From Chryseobacterium sp. CY350 (lineage in GTDB: Bacteria > Bacteroidota > Bacteroidia > Flavobacteriales > Weeksellaceae), in the NCBI RefSeq assembly GCF_027945075.1, contig NZ_CP116034.1:620001-684000 (forward strand): a DNA stretch of 64,000 nucleotides, written 5' to 3'. The position numbers and the translations under genes were made by a program. The notes below the pieces were generated by a model. It worked only from the letters and a program-made list of their open reading frames with translations. It ran no database searches and had not been told where the DNA came from. Positions 27,301 to 36,473 of the stretch are shown here, piece after piece (position 1 is the stretch's first letter; each line of letters begins with the position of its first letter).

Positions 27301-27362
27301 TTTGATATTTGAATTTTGAGATGATCTAATCTCAAATCTCGAATCTTAAATCTCAAATCAAT
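27301..27362 (+). repeat. Short inverted and direct repeat in the pdhA-pdhC gap
   Basis: TTTGAATTTTGAGAT (27308-27322) is complementary to 27329-27343 at 12 of 15 positions around a six-base loop. AATCTCAAATC occurs twice about 21 bases apart (near 27328 and 27349). The style (repeats of AAATCTC/GAGATTT) resembles the arms of the inverted-repeat elements elsewhere in this window, without an ORF. Confidence 0.5.
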
Positions 27363-27369
27363 ATAGATT

Positions 27370-28986
27370 ATGGCAGAAGTTATTACAATGCCACGTCTTT
27401 CCGACACGATGACGGAAGGTAAAGTGGCAAAATGGCATAAAAAAGTAGGAGATAAAGTAAAAGAAGGAGATATTTTAGCTGAAATTGAAACAGATAAAGC
27501 TGTACAAGATTTCGAGTCTGAAATTGAAGGAACTCTTTTATTTGTTGGAGTTGAAGAAGGTTCTGCTGCTGCAGTAGATTCTGTTTTGGCAATTATCGGT
27601 AAAGAAGGTGAAGATATTTCGGCATTGAAAGGCGGAGATGCTTCAGCTAATGATAGCGGTTCTGAAGAAAAAAAATCTGAAGAAGAAACAAAAACTGAAA
27701 ACGAGTCTACAAGTGTTGAGCAAACTTCATCTGAAGTTCCATCAGGAGTAGAAGTTATCACTATGCCGAGACTTTCTGATACAATGACAGAAGGTAAAGT
27801 AGCCAAATGGCACAAAAACGTTGGAGATACAGTAAAAGAAGGCGACTTGCTTGCTGAGATCGAAACAGATAAAGCAGTACAGGATTTTGAATCAGAATAT
27901 AACGGAGTGCTTTTAAAGCAAGGTGTTGAAGAAGGAGGTGCCGCACCTGTAGATTCAGTTCTTGCAATGATAGGACCTGCAGGAACAGACGTCTCTGGTG
28001 TTGGTGCTCCGAAACAGGCATCTAAGTCAGAAGATAAACAAGCCGAACAAAAATCTGAAGCGAAAGTAGAAGAGAAATCGGTTGCACAAACTACAAATAC
28101 TTCTTCTTCAGAAAGAGTAGCGATTTCTCCTTTAGCTAAAAAAATGGCTCAGGATAAAGGTGTTGACATCAACAGTCTTCAAGGTTCTGGTGAAAACGGA
28201 AGAATCGTGAAGAAAGATATTGAAAATTATCAGCCTTCACAAAAAACTGAATCTGCTCCGGCACAAAATAATGCAGCAGCTCAGGTTGCTCTAAGTTTTG
28301 TACAGGGAGAAGATACAGAGACTCCAAACTCTCAGGTTAGAAATATCATTGCGAAACGTCTTTCTGAAAGTAAATTCTCTGCGCCTCATTATTATCTGAT
28401 GGTTGAAATCAACATGGATAAAGCGATTGAAGCCAGAAAAGAAATCAACTCGTTGCCGGATACAAAAATTTCATTCAACGATATGATTATTAAGGCAACT
28501 GCTGTTGCTTTAAGAAAACATCCACAGGTAAATTCCAGTTGGGCAGGCGACAAAGTAATTCACAGAGGAAACATCAACGTTGGCGTAGCAGTTGCAATTC
28601 CTGACGGATTGGTAGTTCCTGTATTGAAAAATACAGATCAAATGAATTACACTCAGATCTCTGCTGCTGTAAAAGATATGGCCGGAAGAGCAAAATCGAA
28701 AGGTCTTAAAGCAAACGAGATGGAAGGTTCTACATTCTCTATCTCAAACTTAGGAATGTTCGGAATTGAGACTTTCACAAGTATCATTAACCAACCAAAT
28801 GCTGCAATTCTTTCTGTAGGTGCTATTGTAGAAAAACCAATCGTAAAGAATGGTCAGATTGTAGTAGGAAATTTAATGAAACTTTCATTGGCATGTGATC
28901 ACAGAGTGGTTGACGGTGCTACTGGAGCTCAGTTCTTACAAACTTTAAAAACTTATTTAGAAAATCCATTAACTTTGTTACTGTAA
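27370..28986 (+). CDS. pdhC: Pyruvate dehydrogenase E2, dihydrolipoamide acetyltransferase (two lipoyl domains)
   Basis: 538 residues. Two lipoyl domains at about 1-80 and 127-205 each carry the lipoylated lysine in IETDKAVQDFESE; an acidic Glu/Ser/Thr-rich linker separates them. A peripheral-subunit-binding domain (ISPLAKKMAQDKGVDINSL ... GRIVKKDIE) lies near residues 250-290, and the catalytic domain runs from ~315 to the end with the active-site ACDHRVVDGATGAQFLQTL (His and Asp). It forms the core of the complex with PdhA. It follows pdhA on the same strand and is terminated by a hairpin at 29012. Confidence 0.95.
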   Translation: MAEVITMPRLSDTMTEGKVAKWHKKVGDKVKEGDILAEIETDKAVQDFESEIEGTLLFVGVEEGSAAAVDSVLAIIGKEGEDISALKGGDASANDSGSEEKKSEEETKTENESTSVEQTSSEVPSGVEVITMPRLSDTMTEGKVAKWHKNVGDTVKEGDLLAEIETDKAVQDFESEYNGVLLKQGVEEGGAAPVDSVLAMIGPAGTDVSGVGAPKQASKSEDKQAEQKSEAKVEEKSVAQTTNTSSSERVAISPLAKKMAQDKGVDINSLQGSGENGRIVKKDIENYQPSQKTESAPAQNNAAAQVALSFVQGEDTETPNSQVRNIIAKRLSESKFSAPHYYLMVEINMDKAIEARKEINSLPDTKISFNDMIIKATAVALRKHPQVNSSWAGDKVIHRGNINVGVAVAIPDGLVVPVLKNTDQMNYTQISAAVKDMAGRAKSKGLKANEMEGSTFSISNLGMFGIETFTSIINQPNAAILSVGAIVEKPIVKNGQIVVGNLMKLSLACDHRVVDGATGAQFLQTLKTYLENPLTLLL

Positions 28987-29011
28987 TTTTCTTTTTATAT
29001 TATATTATATT

Positions 29012-29039
29012 AAAACCTCTCATTTTGGGAGGTTTTTTT
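29012..29039 (+). terminator. Terminator after pdhC
   Basis: AAAACCTCTC with GGGAGGTTTT around a short loop, followed by more T. Confidence 0.85.
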
Positions 29040-29147
29040 GTTTTAAAATTTACCAAATAGTTTTCGCTGTTAACTTCAAAACTTTTGTAAATAAAAATAA
29101 TATCCTATTTTAGTGATAAAATATTAATGTTTAGAACTATTATTGGA

Positions 29148-29425
29148 ATGCTTCCATTTTTACGCATTACTATTTTTGCACCAAATCAACGATTTATTTT
29201 TGAGTCTAAATTTGTCAAAGATTCTACTGAAAAAGTAAATCTGAAACTGAATAATGGTTTTAGATTCCACTAGAATTGGTTCTAAATTATATGTTTGAAA
29301 AAAGCATAGCAGATTTGGTAATCCTTAACATACTGCAAAGAGAAGTTTTCATGATCTCCCGAATTGAGTGTAAAATTGGTGGATCAAAAGACAATAATAT
29401 TTTAGAACTTGAGTTATTACAATAA
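29148..29425 (+). pseudogene. Decayed duplicate of the GLPGLI-family gene
   Basis: The first part (ATG 29148 to TAG 29271) encodes MLPFLRITIFAPNQRFIFES and KFVKDSTEK, closely matching the start of the intact neighbour (FYAQNQRFSYEYKFVTDSTAK). The last part, ending at TAA 29423-29425, reads GSKDNNILELELLQ against NAKNNNLLELDILK in the neighbour. The ~200-codon middle is missing and frames are broken between. This is a tandem duplication that lost its centre. The 452-base gap between pdhC and the GLPGLI gene is otherwise empty apart from the pdhC terminator. Confidence 0.8.
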
Positions 29426-29438
29426 TTAACTACAAATA

Positions 29439-30284
29439 ATGAAAAATTTACTATTTACAATTTTTACTTTTTCAAGTATTCTTTTTTATGCACAAAACCA
29501 AAGATTTAGCTACGAATATAAATTTGTCACCGATTCTACAGCGAAAGATAAATCTCAAACCGAGCTGATGTATCTTGATATTTCAAAAAAAGGTTCTAAG
29601 TTTTATAGTCGTGATAAGGCAGTTGCAGATTCCATTATGGATGAAATGAATAAAAAAGGCAGCAATGATTTTGAAGGAATTAAGTTTGGACAAGTTCAAT
29701 CAATCGTTGAAAAATCATATCCCGATTACAAAATTTATTTTTTTAACAGAGTAGATATGGATGAGTATAAAGTTTCTGATGAAAGAAAATTAGATTGGAA
29801 AATACTATCTGAAAAAGAAAAAATCGGAGAATTTAATACTCAAAAGGCAACTACCTATTTTGCAGGTAGAAAATGGATTGCCTGGTTTACTACAGATATT
29901 CCTTTTCAGGACGGTCCTTATAAGTTTCGCGGATTACCTGGTTTGATCGTGAAAATCGAAGATAAAGCAAACTCGCATTCCTTTATTCTGAAAGGTGTGA
30001 AAAATCTTAAACCAGACGAAATTTGGATTAGTGAAAATGATACAAAGAGATACGAACCATTGATCATTCTGAGTCATGATAAATATAATAAGCAGGTTAT
30101 TGATCAAAGAAATAATCCGACAAAAGGCCTGAGACAACTAATGGCAAGAGGTGGAACCGTAAAGTTTACCGATCAAGACGGAAAAGAACTGGATACCAGT
30201 AAAATGATGCGTGAGCAGGAACAAAGAGCTAAAGAAAATAATGCAAAAAATAATAATCTGCTAGAACTTGATATATTAAAATAA
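29439..30284 (+). CDS. GLPGLI-family secreted protein
   Basis: 281 residues. Signal peptide MKNLLFTIFTFSSILFYAQ. The family-naming motif appears as FRGLPGLIVKIED near residue 165, preceded by the usual block KATTYFAGRKWIAWFTTDIPFQDGPY. GLPGLI (TIGR01200) proteins are common, multi-copy secreted proteins of Flavobacteriia of unknown function, thought to be periplasmic or outer-membrane associated. The C-terminus is Gln/Asn/Lys-rich. A degenerate copy precedes it. It converges on fsa through a shared terminator. Confidence 0.92.
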   Translation: MKNLLFTIFTFSSILFYAQNQRFSYEYKFVTDSTAKDKSQTELMYLDISKKGSKFYSRDKAVADSIMDEMNKKGSNDFEGIKFGQVQSIVEKSYPDYKIYFFNRVDMDEYKVSDERKLDWKILSEKEKIGEFNTQKATTYFAGRKWIAWFTTDIPFQDGPYKFRGLPGLIVKIEDKANSHSFILKGVKNLKPDEIWISENDTKRYEPLIILSHDKYNKQVIDQRNNPTKGLRQLMARGGTVKFTDQDGKELDTSKMMREQEQRAKENNAKNNNLLELDILK

Positions 30285-30285
30285 G

Positions 30286-30322
30286 TAAGAACGCCCGAAA
30301 CTTCAGTCTCGGGCGTTCTTAT
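30286..30322. terminator. Bidirectional terminator between GLPGLI and fsa genes
   Basis: TAAGAACGCCCGA and its complement form a perfect stem with a short loop (AACTTCAGTC region), flanked by A-rich and T-rich sequence on both sides; it serves both converging genes. Confidence 0.9.
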
Positions 30323-30339
30323 ATTTAGACTTAAATTAA

Positions 30340-30993
30340 TTAAGCCAATTTCTGAGAATCTGAGATAAATTGAGCCAAACCACTGTCAGTTAATGGATGC
30401 TTCAATAAACTCAAGATCGGAGGAAGTGGAGAAGTGATAACGTCTGCACCGATTTTAGCACAGTCAATAATATGCATCGAATGACGAATTGAAGCCGCCA
30501 AAATTTCAGTTTCATACATATAGTTATCAAAAACCAATCTGATTTCCTGAATCAAATTTAATCCGTCAGTAGAAATATCATCTAATCTTCCTAAGAAAGG
30601 TGAAACATATGATGCTCCGGCTTTCGCAGCTAAAAGAGCTTGCCCAACAGAGAAAATCAAAGTACAGTTGGTTCTGATTCCTTTATCTGAAAAATATTTC
30701 AAAGCTTTGATACCATCTTTGATCATTGGAATTTTCACAACGATATTAGGATGAATTGCAGCCAATTCATCACCCTCTTTGATCATTTCCTCGTATGTTG
30801 TAGAAAGTACTTCCGCAGAAATATCTCCGTCCACGATTTCACAAATCGCTTTATAGTGATCTTTGATTGCTTCTGCACCTCGTATTCCTTCCTTAGCCAT
30901 CAACGACGGGTTAGTTGTTACACCATCAAGAATTCCCAGGTCTTTAGCCTCTTTTATCTGCTCTAAATTGGCAGTGTCTATAAAAAATTTCAT
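30340..30993 (-). CDS. fsa: Transaldolase / fructose-6-phosphate aldolase (short FSA/TalC type)
   Basis: 217 residues, the short class of the transaldolase family. It is a decameric-type TIM barrel working in the pentose phosphate pathway or cleaving fructose 6-phosphate. It starts [20 protein letters not shown], then [14 protein letters not shown]; the Schiff-base lysine is in [12 protein letters not shown] (about residue 86); [20 protein letters not shown] and [11 protein letters not shown] follow. Transaldolase versus aldolase activity cannot be decided from sequence alone. Confidence 0.93.
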   Translation of the reverse strand: MKFFIDTANLEQIKEAKDLGILDGVTTNPSLMAKEGIRGAEAIKDHYKAICEIVDGDISAEVLSTTYEEMIKEGDELAAIHPNIVVKIPMIKDGIKALKYFSDKGIRTNCTLIFSVGQALLAAKAGASYVSPFLGRLDDISTDGLNLIQEIRLVFDNYMYETEILAASIRHSMHIIDCAKIGADVITSPLPPILSLLKHPLTDSGLAQFISDSQKLA

Positions 30994-31091
30994 ATAATAA
31001 ATTTATTGTTACAAAGATAATGAATACTTTGTAATTAAAGATTTACATCGGGCTACAAAAGAAAATTAAATCAAGGTTTTATGTTTACATC

Positions 31092-31122
31092 AAATAAAAA
31101 ATCCGGAATAACTTTCCGGATT
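31092..31122 (-). terminator. Terminator after the TPR gene
   Basis: AATCCGGA (31100-31107) and TCCGGATT (31115-31122); on the minus strand it is followed by a T run. Positions just beyond the TPR stop codon. Confidence 0.85.
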
Positions 31123-31127
31123 CAATT

Positions 31128-31676
31128 TTATGAGTTTAATGTTGTACTAAGTTTCACCGCATCCTGATTGCTAGGATCATATTGAAGTGATTTTGCAATA
31201 TGCTCCTTTGCTTTTGCAGGATCGGTTGTCTGCTCTGAAAAAGCAATATAAAAATATGCATACGCCAAATTCTTCTTGCTTGCTTCTATTTCTTCTGGTT
31301 TTACAGTTGAAATATATTTTTCATAGGCAAGTTTGGCATTTACATCATCTTTAGCAGATTGATAAGCGTATGCCTGGCTGTAATAAGATGGTGACCAATC
31401 TGGCAATAATACAGATATTTTTTTCCATGTTTCAACTGCATTCGTCCAGTCAGAAACATCTTGATAGGCTGTTGCCAACTTTGCTAAAGACTCAGTATCT
31501 TTAGGATTTGTCTCAACTTGCTTTTTTAATGCATCAATCGTCGGATTACTTTGCTTTACAACTACAGGAGCATTTTCGCCCTGCGATTGACTTGTTTGTG
31601 CATTCATCAAACCTGAGCCACCTACAATTAATAATCCTAAAAACAGACTTTTACTATTCATTTTAATCATTTTCAT
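31128..31676 (-). CDS. Secreted tetratricopeptide-repeat protein
   Basis: 182 residues. A signal peptide (SLFLGLLIVGGSGLMNAQ) follows a short basic start; ATG 31661 would give a slightly shorter version. Three to four TPR units are recognisable: TESLAKLATAYQDVSDWTNA, SPSYYSQAYAYQSAKDDVNA, NLAYAYFYIAFSEQTTD. TPR solenoids bind proteins; the small size suggests an accessory periplasmic factor. No neighbour indicates a role. Confidence 0.82.
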   Translation of the reverse strand: MKMIKMNSKSLFLGLLIVGGSGLMNAQTSQSQGENAPVVVKQSNPTIDALKKQVETNPKDTESLAKLATAYQDVSDWTNAVETWKKISVLLPDWSPSYYSQAYAYQSAKDDVNAKLAYEKYISTVKPEEIEASKKNLAYAYFYIAFSEQTTDPAKAKEHIAKSLQYDPSNQDAVKLSTTLNS

Positions 31677-31795
31677 AATCTTTTATTTTTATTGATTGAT
31701 TATGTTCAATATTAATTCCATTACAAATAAAATTTCACAACCTTTAAGAATTTTTAGAAATGATTAACGAATGAGGGATGTTTTTAGCTTTATTT

Positions 31796-31824
31796 TTGAT
31801 TCTACGATGTTTCCTTTATCTTTG
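31796..31824 (+). promoter_or_regulatory. Bacteroidota-type promoter of pepE
   Basis: TTG 31796-31798, an 18-bp spacer, TATCTTTG 31817-31824; 39 bases before the pepE start. Confidence 0.6.
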
Positions 31825-31863
31825 TACTAAACCACATTTTAGTAATCAAACATAATTTCTGCA

Positions 31864-32556
31864 ATGAATATTATTTTAGCATCTACATCCACACTTTATG
31901 GTGGAGAATATTTAGTTTACTTAAAAGAAGAATTAATACAATTGTATAAAGGAATTGATGAAATTATTTTTATTCCGTTCGCAAGACCTGGCGGTATTTC
32001 CCATGAGGATTACACCAAAAAAGTGAGCTTGTTTTTTGAATCTTTGAATATAAAAGTAAAAGGTTTACATGAGTTTGATAACAAAATAGAAGGATTAAAC
32101 TCTGCAAAAGGATATTTTACTGGCGGCGGAAATACTTTTCTATTAGTTAAAACTTTACATGAAGAAAATCTTATGTCACTTCTGAAACAAAATGTAGAAA
32201 GTGGAAAACCTTACTTAGGATGTAGCGCAGGAAGTAATATTGGTGGACAGAATATGAAAACAACCAATGATATGCCGATTGTTTATCCGCCAAGTTTTGA
32301 GTGTATGGGATTGGTTCCTTTTAATATCAATCCGCATTATCTTGATCCTAATCCTTATTTAAAACATAATGGAGAAACCCGTGAGACGAGAATTAGAGAA
32401 TTTCTAACCCAAAATGACATCAAAGTTGTGGGACTTCGTGAAGGAAACTGGATCAGAAGAATTAGCGATAAAATTACTGTCGAAGGAAGCGAATTGACAA
32501 GAATTTTTGAGAAAGGAAAAGAGCCTTATGAAATTGAAGCTGGAACTCGTCTTTAA
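31864..32556 (+). CDS. pepE: Dipeptidase E (alpha-aspartyl dipeptidase, family S51)
   Basis: 230 residues. It hydrolyses Asp-Xaa dipeptides in the cytoplasm. The nucleophile Ser sits in YLGCSAGSNIGG on the class I glutamine-amidotransferase-like elbow; FTGGGNTFLL upstream and the His of FNINPHYLDPNP complete the recognisable family blocks, with VVGLREGNWIR near the end. Standard length. It has its own promoter and lies just ahead of dacB. Confidence 0.93.
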   Translation: MNIILASTSTLYGGEYLVYLKEELIQLYKGIDEIIFIPFARPGGISHEDYTKKVSLFFESLNIKVKGLHEFDNKIEGLNSAKGYFTGGGNTFLLVKTLHEENLMSLLKQNVESGKPYLGCSAGSNIGGQNMKTTNDMPIVYPPSFECMGLVPFNINPHYLDPNPYLKHNGETRETRIREFLTQNDIKVVGLREGNWIRRISDKITVEGSELTRIFEKGKEPYEIEAGTRL

Positions 32557-32572
32557 TTACAATTCTTAATTT

Positions 32573-32580
32573 TATATTTG
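32573..32580 (+). promoter_or_regulatory. -7 box of dacB
   Basis: TATATTTG, a perfect TAnnTTTG match, 16 bases before the dacB ATG. Confidence 0.45.
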
Positions 32581-32596
32581 ATTTAAATCATTTTAA

Positions 32597-33970
32597 ATGA
32601 AAAAAATATTCGTTGTACTTACATTTTCTGCACAAATCTTTATTGCTCAAAACATCAGTCAAAAATTGGAAGATGTCACAAATAATTTAATGAAGTCTTC
32701 AACAGCGATTTCATCAAACCTATCTTTTTATGTTGCTGATGAAAGCGGAAATTTAGTTTACGAATATCAAGGAAGCAAAGGTTTGTCAACCGCATCAACG
32801 CAGAAAATTTTCACCGCTGCTGCAGCTTTGGAAACTTTAGGAAAAAATTATACTTACAAAACGAGTTCTTCGTATTCAGGAAATATTTTAAATGGAAATT
32901 TAGATGGAAATCTCTTTATAACCTCAAATGGCGACCCGACTTTAGGAAGTTGGAGATACGAAAGTTACAAACCCGAAAATTTCAAACAGAAATTATTAGA
33001 AGCGATCAAAAAATCAGGAATTACAAAGATTTCAGGAGATCTTATTATTGATGATTCTTATTTTGACCATCAAACAATTCCCGGAGGTTGGCCTTTTGAT
33101 GATTTTGGAAATTATTACGGAGCCGGAGTTTGGGGCGTAAACTGGCGTGAAAATCAGTTTGACATCAATATCAACGGTACAGATTTTAAGAGTTTTTCTT
33201 ATCCTTTAGCAGGAATTAAATGGTTAAATGATCTGAAAGCTGTCGGAAATTCAGATCAGAGTTTGATTTTTACTTCACCTTATTCTAACGTCGCACTGAT
33301 CAATGGAAGTTTGCCTTCCGGAAAAGTGACAACAGTTTCCGGGTCGGTTCCCAATCCTCCCTTGCAGTTGGGCATTGAAGTTGAAAAATGGCTGAAAGAT
33401 TCAGGAGTTGAATTTTCAGGAAAAGTGATGACTAATTCACAACTTGAAATTGATGGAAAAAAGCCTTTAGACTTTCCAAAAAGCAATATTATTCTTACTT
33501 ATGAATCACCGACTTTAGACAAGATTGTTTATTGGTTTTTGAGAAAAAGTGTGAATATGTACGGTGAAAATTTAATTAAAACTTTAGGTAAAGAAAAAAA
33601 AGGCAATCCGAGTTTCAAAAGTGGCGTTGCTTTTTTAAAAGAATTCTGGAAGTCAAAAGGAATTAATGTAAATATGATCAATTTTGCTGACGGCAGTGGA
33701 CTTTCACCGCAAAATTATGTTTCTGCAAAAGCGGAGGTTCAGTCTTTAATTTATGCTAAAAAGCAATCATATTTTGATGCTTATTATCACGGATTTCCAA
33801 CGCAGGATAATGGTATGAAAATGAAAAGCGGAACGATGCGAGATACGAAATCTTACGCAGGTTATCATACTTCAAAAGACGGTAAAAAATACGTATTTGC
33901 AATAATTATCAATAATTATGAAGGAAGCGGAAGTACCGAATTGCAGAAAATTTTAAATGTTTTAAAATAA
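32597..33970 (+). CDS. dacB: D-alanyl-D-alanine carboxypeptidase/endopeptidase (PBP4, family S13)
   Basis: 457 residues. The signal peptide is MKKIFVVLTFSAQIFIAQ. The three penicillin-binding motifs are S-x-x-K in TASTQKIFTAAAA (about residue 72), S-x-N in RKSVNMYGENLIK and K-(S/T)-G in MKMKSGTMRDT near the end. The long insert between motifs 1 and 2 (with IIDDSYFDH and GAGVWGVNWRENQ) is typical of S13 enzymes. It trims peptidoglycan crosslinks in the periplasm. The next gene, a histidine kinase, starts four bases after the stop, so the two form an operon. Confidence 0.95.
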   Translation: MKKIFVVLTFSAQIFIAQNISQKLEDVTNNLMKSSTAISSNLSFYVADESGNLVYEYQGSKGLSTASTQKIFTAAAALETLGKNYTYKTSSSYSGNILNGNLDGNLFITSNGDPTLGSWRYESYKPENFKQKLLEAIKKSGITKISGDLIIDDSYFDHQTIPGGWPFDDFGNYYGAGVWGVNWRENQFDININGTDFKSFSYPLAGIKWLNDLKAVGNSDQSLIFTSPYSNVALINGSLPSGKVTTVSGSVPNPPLQLGIEVEKWLKDSGVEFSGKVMTNSQLEIDGKKPLDFPKSNIILTYESPTLDKIVYWFLRKSVNMYGENLIKTLGKEKKGNPSFKSGVAFLKEFWKSKGINVNMINFADGSGLSPQNYVSAKAEVQSLIYAKKQSYFDAYYHGFPTQDNGMKMKSGTMRDTKSYAGYHTSKDGKKYVFAIIINNYEGSGSTELQKILNVLK

Positions 33971-33974
33971 AAAA

Positions 33975-35132
33975 TTGAAAAAAAGATCCATTTTTTCCAG
34001 ATTCAACAACTGGTTTATTTTTTCTCTGATGACTTTAGTTGTTATAGCGATTGTCATAGCTTCCACTTTGGTTATAAATTACCTGAGAAAAGAAGAAGTG
34101 AGAAGGGTTGATATTTTGGTAAGTGCTATTAAATTTCAGCAGGAAGCAACTTCTCCCAGCCTTGAAGTGCAATCACTGCTTCTTACTATTTACAGCTCAA
34201 ATACTTCGATACCGGTAATTATTTTAGATAAAAATGATCAGATTATTGAGCATAAAAATATATCTAGAGAATACGATAATAATGATCAGGAAATTATTGC
34301 ATTGGCAAAGAGAATGGCAAAAAAATACCCGCCCATAGAACTCGAGTTTTCTAACGGAAATAATCAATTTTTGTACTACGACAACTCAAAAATTCTGAAT
34401 AATCTGCAGTATTCTCCATTTCTATTAGGCTTTTTTGTTTTATGTTATTTCCTTTTTTCTTTTTGGTTTTTACGAACAGTTAAGAAAACAGATGAAGGTT
34501 ATCTTTGGGCAGGTTTGGCAAAGGAAACAGCGCATCAGATAGGAACTCCGCTTTCCTCAATGATGGGATGGATGGAAATTATGAAACTTGAAAATCCGGA
34601 ATCCGACGGCGTGCAAGAGATTGAAAAAGACATCGAAAGGTTGAGAACGATATCAGAAAGATTCTCTAAAATTGGTTCGGTTCCCGAGCTCAATGATATG
34701 AATTTTAACGAAACAATTCAGGAGAATTACGATTATCTCAAAACTAGAATTTCAAGGAAAATAGATTTTACACTTTTGCTGCCGACCTACAGTATTTTGG
34801 TTCCACACAACAAAATTCTGATGAGCTGGGTAATCGAAAATTTAGTTAAAAATGCCGTTGATGCAATGAAGGGGCAGGGAACTCTTCAGATGTCAGTTTT
34901 TGAACGCAACAAAAATATTTTAATTGAAGTAAAAGACAACGGTAGCGGAATGACAAAATATCAGGCACAGAATGCTTTCAAACCAGGATATTCTACAAAA
35001 AAAAGAGGCTGGGGATTAGGATTGTCTTTGGCAAAAAGAGTGGTGCAGGAATATCATAATGGAGATATCAGAATTTCACAAACTGAAGTCGGTAAAGGAA
35101 CAACATTTAGAATTATTATTAAAAAAGGATAA
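33975..35132 (+). CDS. Membrane sensor histidine kinase
   Basis: 385 residues with a TTG start at 33975; no ATG before residue 19 fits. A membrane helix at ~13-35 and another at ~150-172 bracket a ~110-residue periplasmic sensor of no known family. The phosphoacceptor His is in ETAHQIGTPLSSMMGWME; the ATPase domain has the N box NLVKNAVDAM, G1 KDNGSGMTK, G2 RGWGLGLSLAKRVV. No response-regulator gene is adjacent. Cotranscription with dacB, lolD and the L,D-transpeptidase suggests it senses envelope state, which is inference. Confidence 0.92.
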   Translation: MKKRSIFSRFNNWFIFSLMTLVVIAIVIASTLVINYLRKEEVRRVDILVSAIKFQQEATSPSLEVQSLLLTIYSSNTSIPVIILDKNDQIIEHKNISREYDNNDQEIIALAKRMAKKYPPIELEFSNGNNQFLYYDNSKILNNLQYSPFLLGFFVLCYFLFSFWFLRTVKKTDEGYLWAGLAKETAHQIGTPLSSMMGWMEIMKLENPESDGVQEIEKDIERLRTISERFSKIGSVPELNDMNFNETIQENYDYLKTRISRKIDFTLLLPTYSILVPHNKILMSWVIENLVKNAVDAMKGQGTLQMSVFERNKNILIEVKDNGSGMTKYQAQNAFKPGYSTKKRGWGLGLSLAKRVVQEYHNGDIRISQTEVGKGTTFRIIIKKG

Positions 35133-35185
35133 TTTAATAATGCTAAAAGCTTATTTTCTAAAAGCCATAAGCAAAAAAAAATCAC

Positions 35186-35193
35186 TATTTTTG
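35186..35193 (+). promoter_or_regulatory. Possible -7 box directly before lolD
   Basis: TATTTTTG, only four bases before the lolD ATG, so a transcript from it would have almost no leader. It may be chance, given readthrough from the upstream genes. Confidence 0.25.
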
Positions 35194-35197
35194 AATC

Positions 35198-35866
35198 ATG
35201 ATTAGAGCAAGTAATATCCATAAATTTTATGGAAATCTGGAAGTTTTAAAAGGTGTTGATTTACACATAAAAGCAGGCGAGGTTGTATCAATTGTAGGGG
35301 AATCCGGTGCGGGAAAATCTACACTTTTACAAATTTTGGGAACTTTGGATAATCCTTCTAATCCTAAAAATTATCACACAGAAATAGAACTCAATGGTGA
35401 ATCGTTTATCAATATGAGTGATAAACAGATCTCACGATTCAGAAATCAGAACATTGGTTTTGTATTTCAGTTTCATCAGCTTCTTCCGGAATTTACGGCC
35501 TTAGAAAATGTGTTAATCCCCACAAAAATTGCCGGAACAAATGAAAAAGAAGCAGCGGAAAAAGCGTTTGACCTCTTCGAAGATCTGAAAATTGCACACA
35601 GACTTCATCATAAACCCAATCAGCTATCAGGTGGTGAAGCTCAAAGAGTTGCGGTTGCCAGAGCACTTATAAATTCTCCGAAAATTATCTATGCCGACGA
35701 GCCTACAGGTAATTTAGATTCGAAAAATGCCGATGATCTTCACAGGCTTTTTTTTGATTTGAGAGACAAGTACAATCAAACTTTTGTGATTGTTACCCAT
35801 AATCCTAATCTGGCGGAAATCACAGACCGAAAGTTGGTTATGAAAGACGGATTGATTATAGAATAA
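35198..35866 (+). CDS. lolD: LolD-like ABC transporter ATP-binding protein
   Basis: 222 residues, one ABC domain. Walker [17 protein letters not shown] loop [17 protein letters not shown], signature [15 protein letters not shown], Walker [14 protein letters not shown], switch His VIVTHNP. The Q-loop block with [11 protein letters not shown] is typical of the LolD/MacB branch, which drives lipoprotein release from the inner membrane. The permease partners are not in this window. It follows the histidine kinase by 65 bases. Confidence 0.88.
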   Translation: MIRASNIHKFYGNLEVLKGVDLHIKAGEVVSIVGESGAGKSTLLQILGTLDNPSNPKNYHTEIELNGESFINMSDKQISRFRNQNIGFVFQFHQLLPEFTALENVLIPTKIAGTNEKEAAEKAFDLFEDLKIAHRLHHKPNQLSGGEAQRVAVARALINSPKIIYADEPTGNLDSKNADDLHRLFFDLRDKYNQTFVIVTHNPNLAEITDRKLVMKDGLIIE

Positions 35867-35879
35867 AAACACATTTATC

Positions 35880-36455
35880 ATGATGAAACAATTTATTTTT
35901 CTGTTTCTATGTATTTTGTCCTGCTCAAAAACGCAGTCTCAGCAAAGTTCTTTAGCTTTGCCTAAAAATAAGATTTCTGAAATTAAAAATTTCGTGAAAG
36001 GGAAAAATTATAATCAGGATCTCGCTGTTTTTATAAATTTTAAAACTCATTCCGGGAAATTCAGATACTTCGTTTATGATCTGAAAAATGATAAAATTCT
36101 GCAGAAAGCGATAGTTTCTCACGGTTCGGGTTCTGTTATTTCAAAATCAAATTCCCTCAGATTTTCAAATGTTGAAGACTCTTACCAGTCTTCTTTAGGG
36201 AAATATGAGATCAGAGAAAATTATAATGGTAAATTCGGCAAAGCTTACAGACTTCAGGGTTTAGACTCTTCAAACAGCAATGCAATGCTACGAGCCATTG
36301 TGCTTCATTCTTATGACTGTATTTCAGACAAAGAATCTGAAAATCCTGCGTGTTTAAGTCTGGGCTGTCCGATGCTTTCAAAAAGTGCTTTCGGTAAGAC
36401 TGCAAAATATATTGATCAGTCAAAAAAAGCAATTATTTTATATGCATTTTATTAA
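35880..36455 (+). CDS. Murein L,D-transpeptidase catalytic-domain lipoprotein
   Basis: 191 residues. The lipobox is ILSC after a hydrophobic start (FIFLFLCILSC), so it should be a lipoprotein. The catalytic region, PF13645-like, has LHSYDCISDKE and the nucleophile Cys in CLSLGCPMLSKSAF, corresponding to the HG-x-S-x-G-C-x-R/P motif of YkuD-type enzymes. It would act on peptidoglycan stem peptides in the periplasm, making or cutting L,D crosslinks. It lies 13 bases after lolD and 18 bases before radC. Confidence 0.83.
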   Translation: MMKQFIFLFLCILSCSKTQSQQSSLALPKNKISEIKNFVKGKNYNQDLAVFINFKTHSGKFRYFVYDLKNDKILQKAIVSHGSGSVISKSNSLRFSNVEDSYQSSLGKYEIRENYNGKFGKAYRLQGLDSSNSNAMLRAIVLHSYDCISDKESENPACLSLGCPMLSKSAFGKTAKYIDQSKKAIILYAFY

Positions 36456-36473
36456 ACCTTATGCCAATTGCAC

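Noticed and set aside
27297..27815. 172-residue ORF on the minus strand opposite pdhC
   Set aside because: It is antisense to the two lipoyl domains and linker of pdhC, whose Glu/Ser/Thr-rich codons leave the reverse frame open. Its protein is Ser/Thr-rich with no family resemblance.
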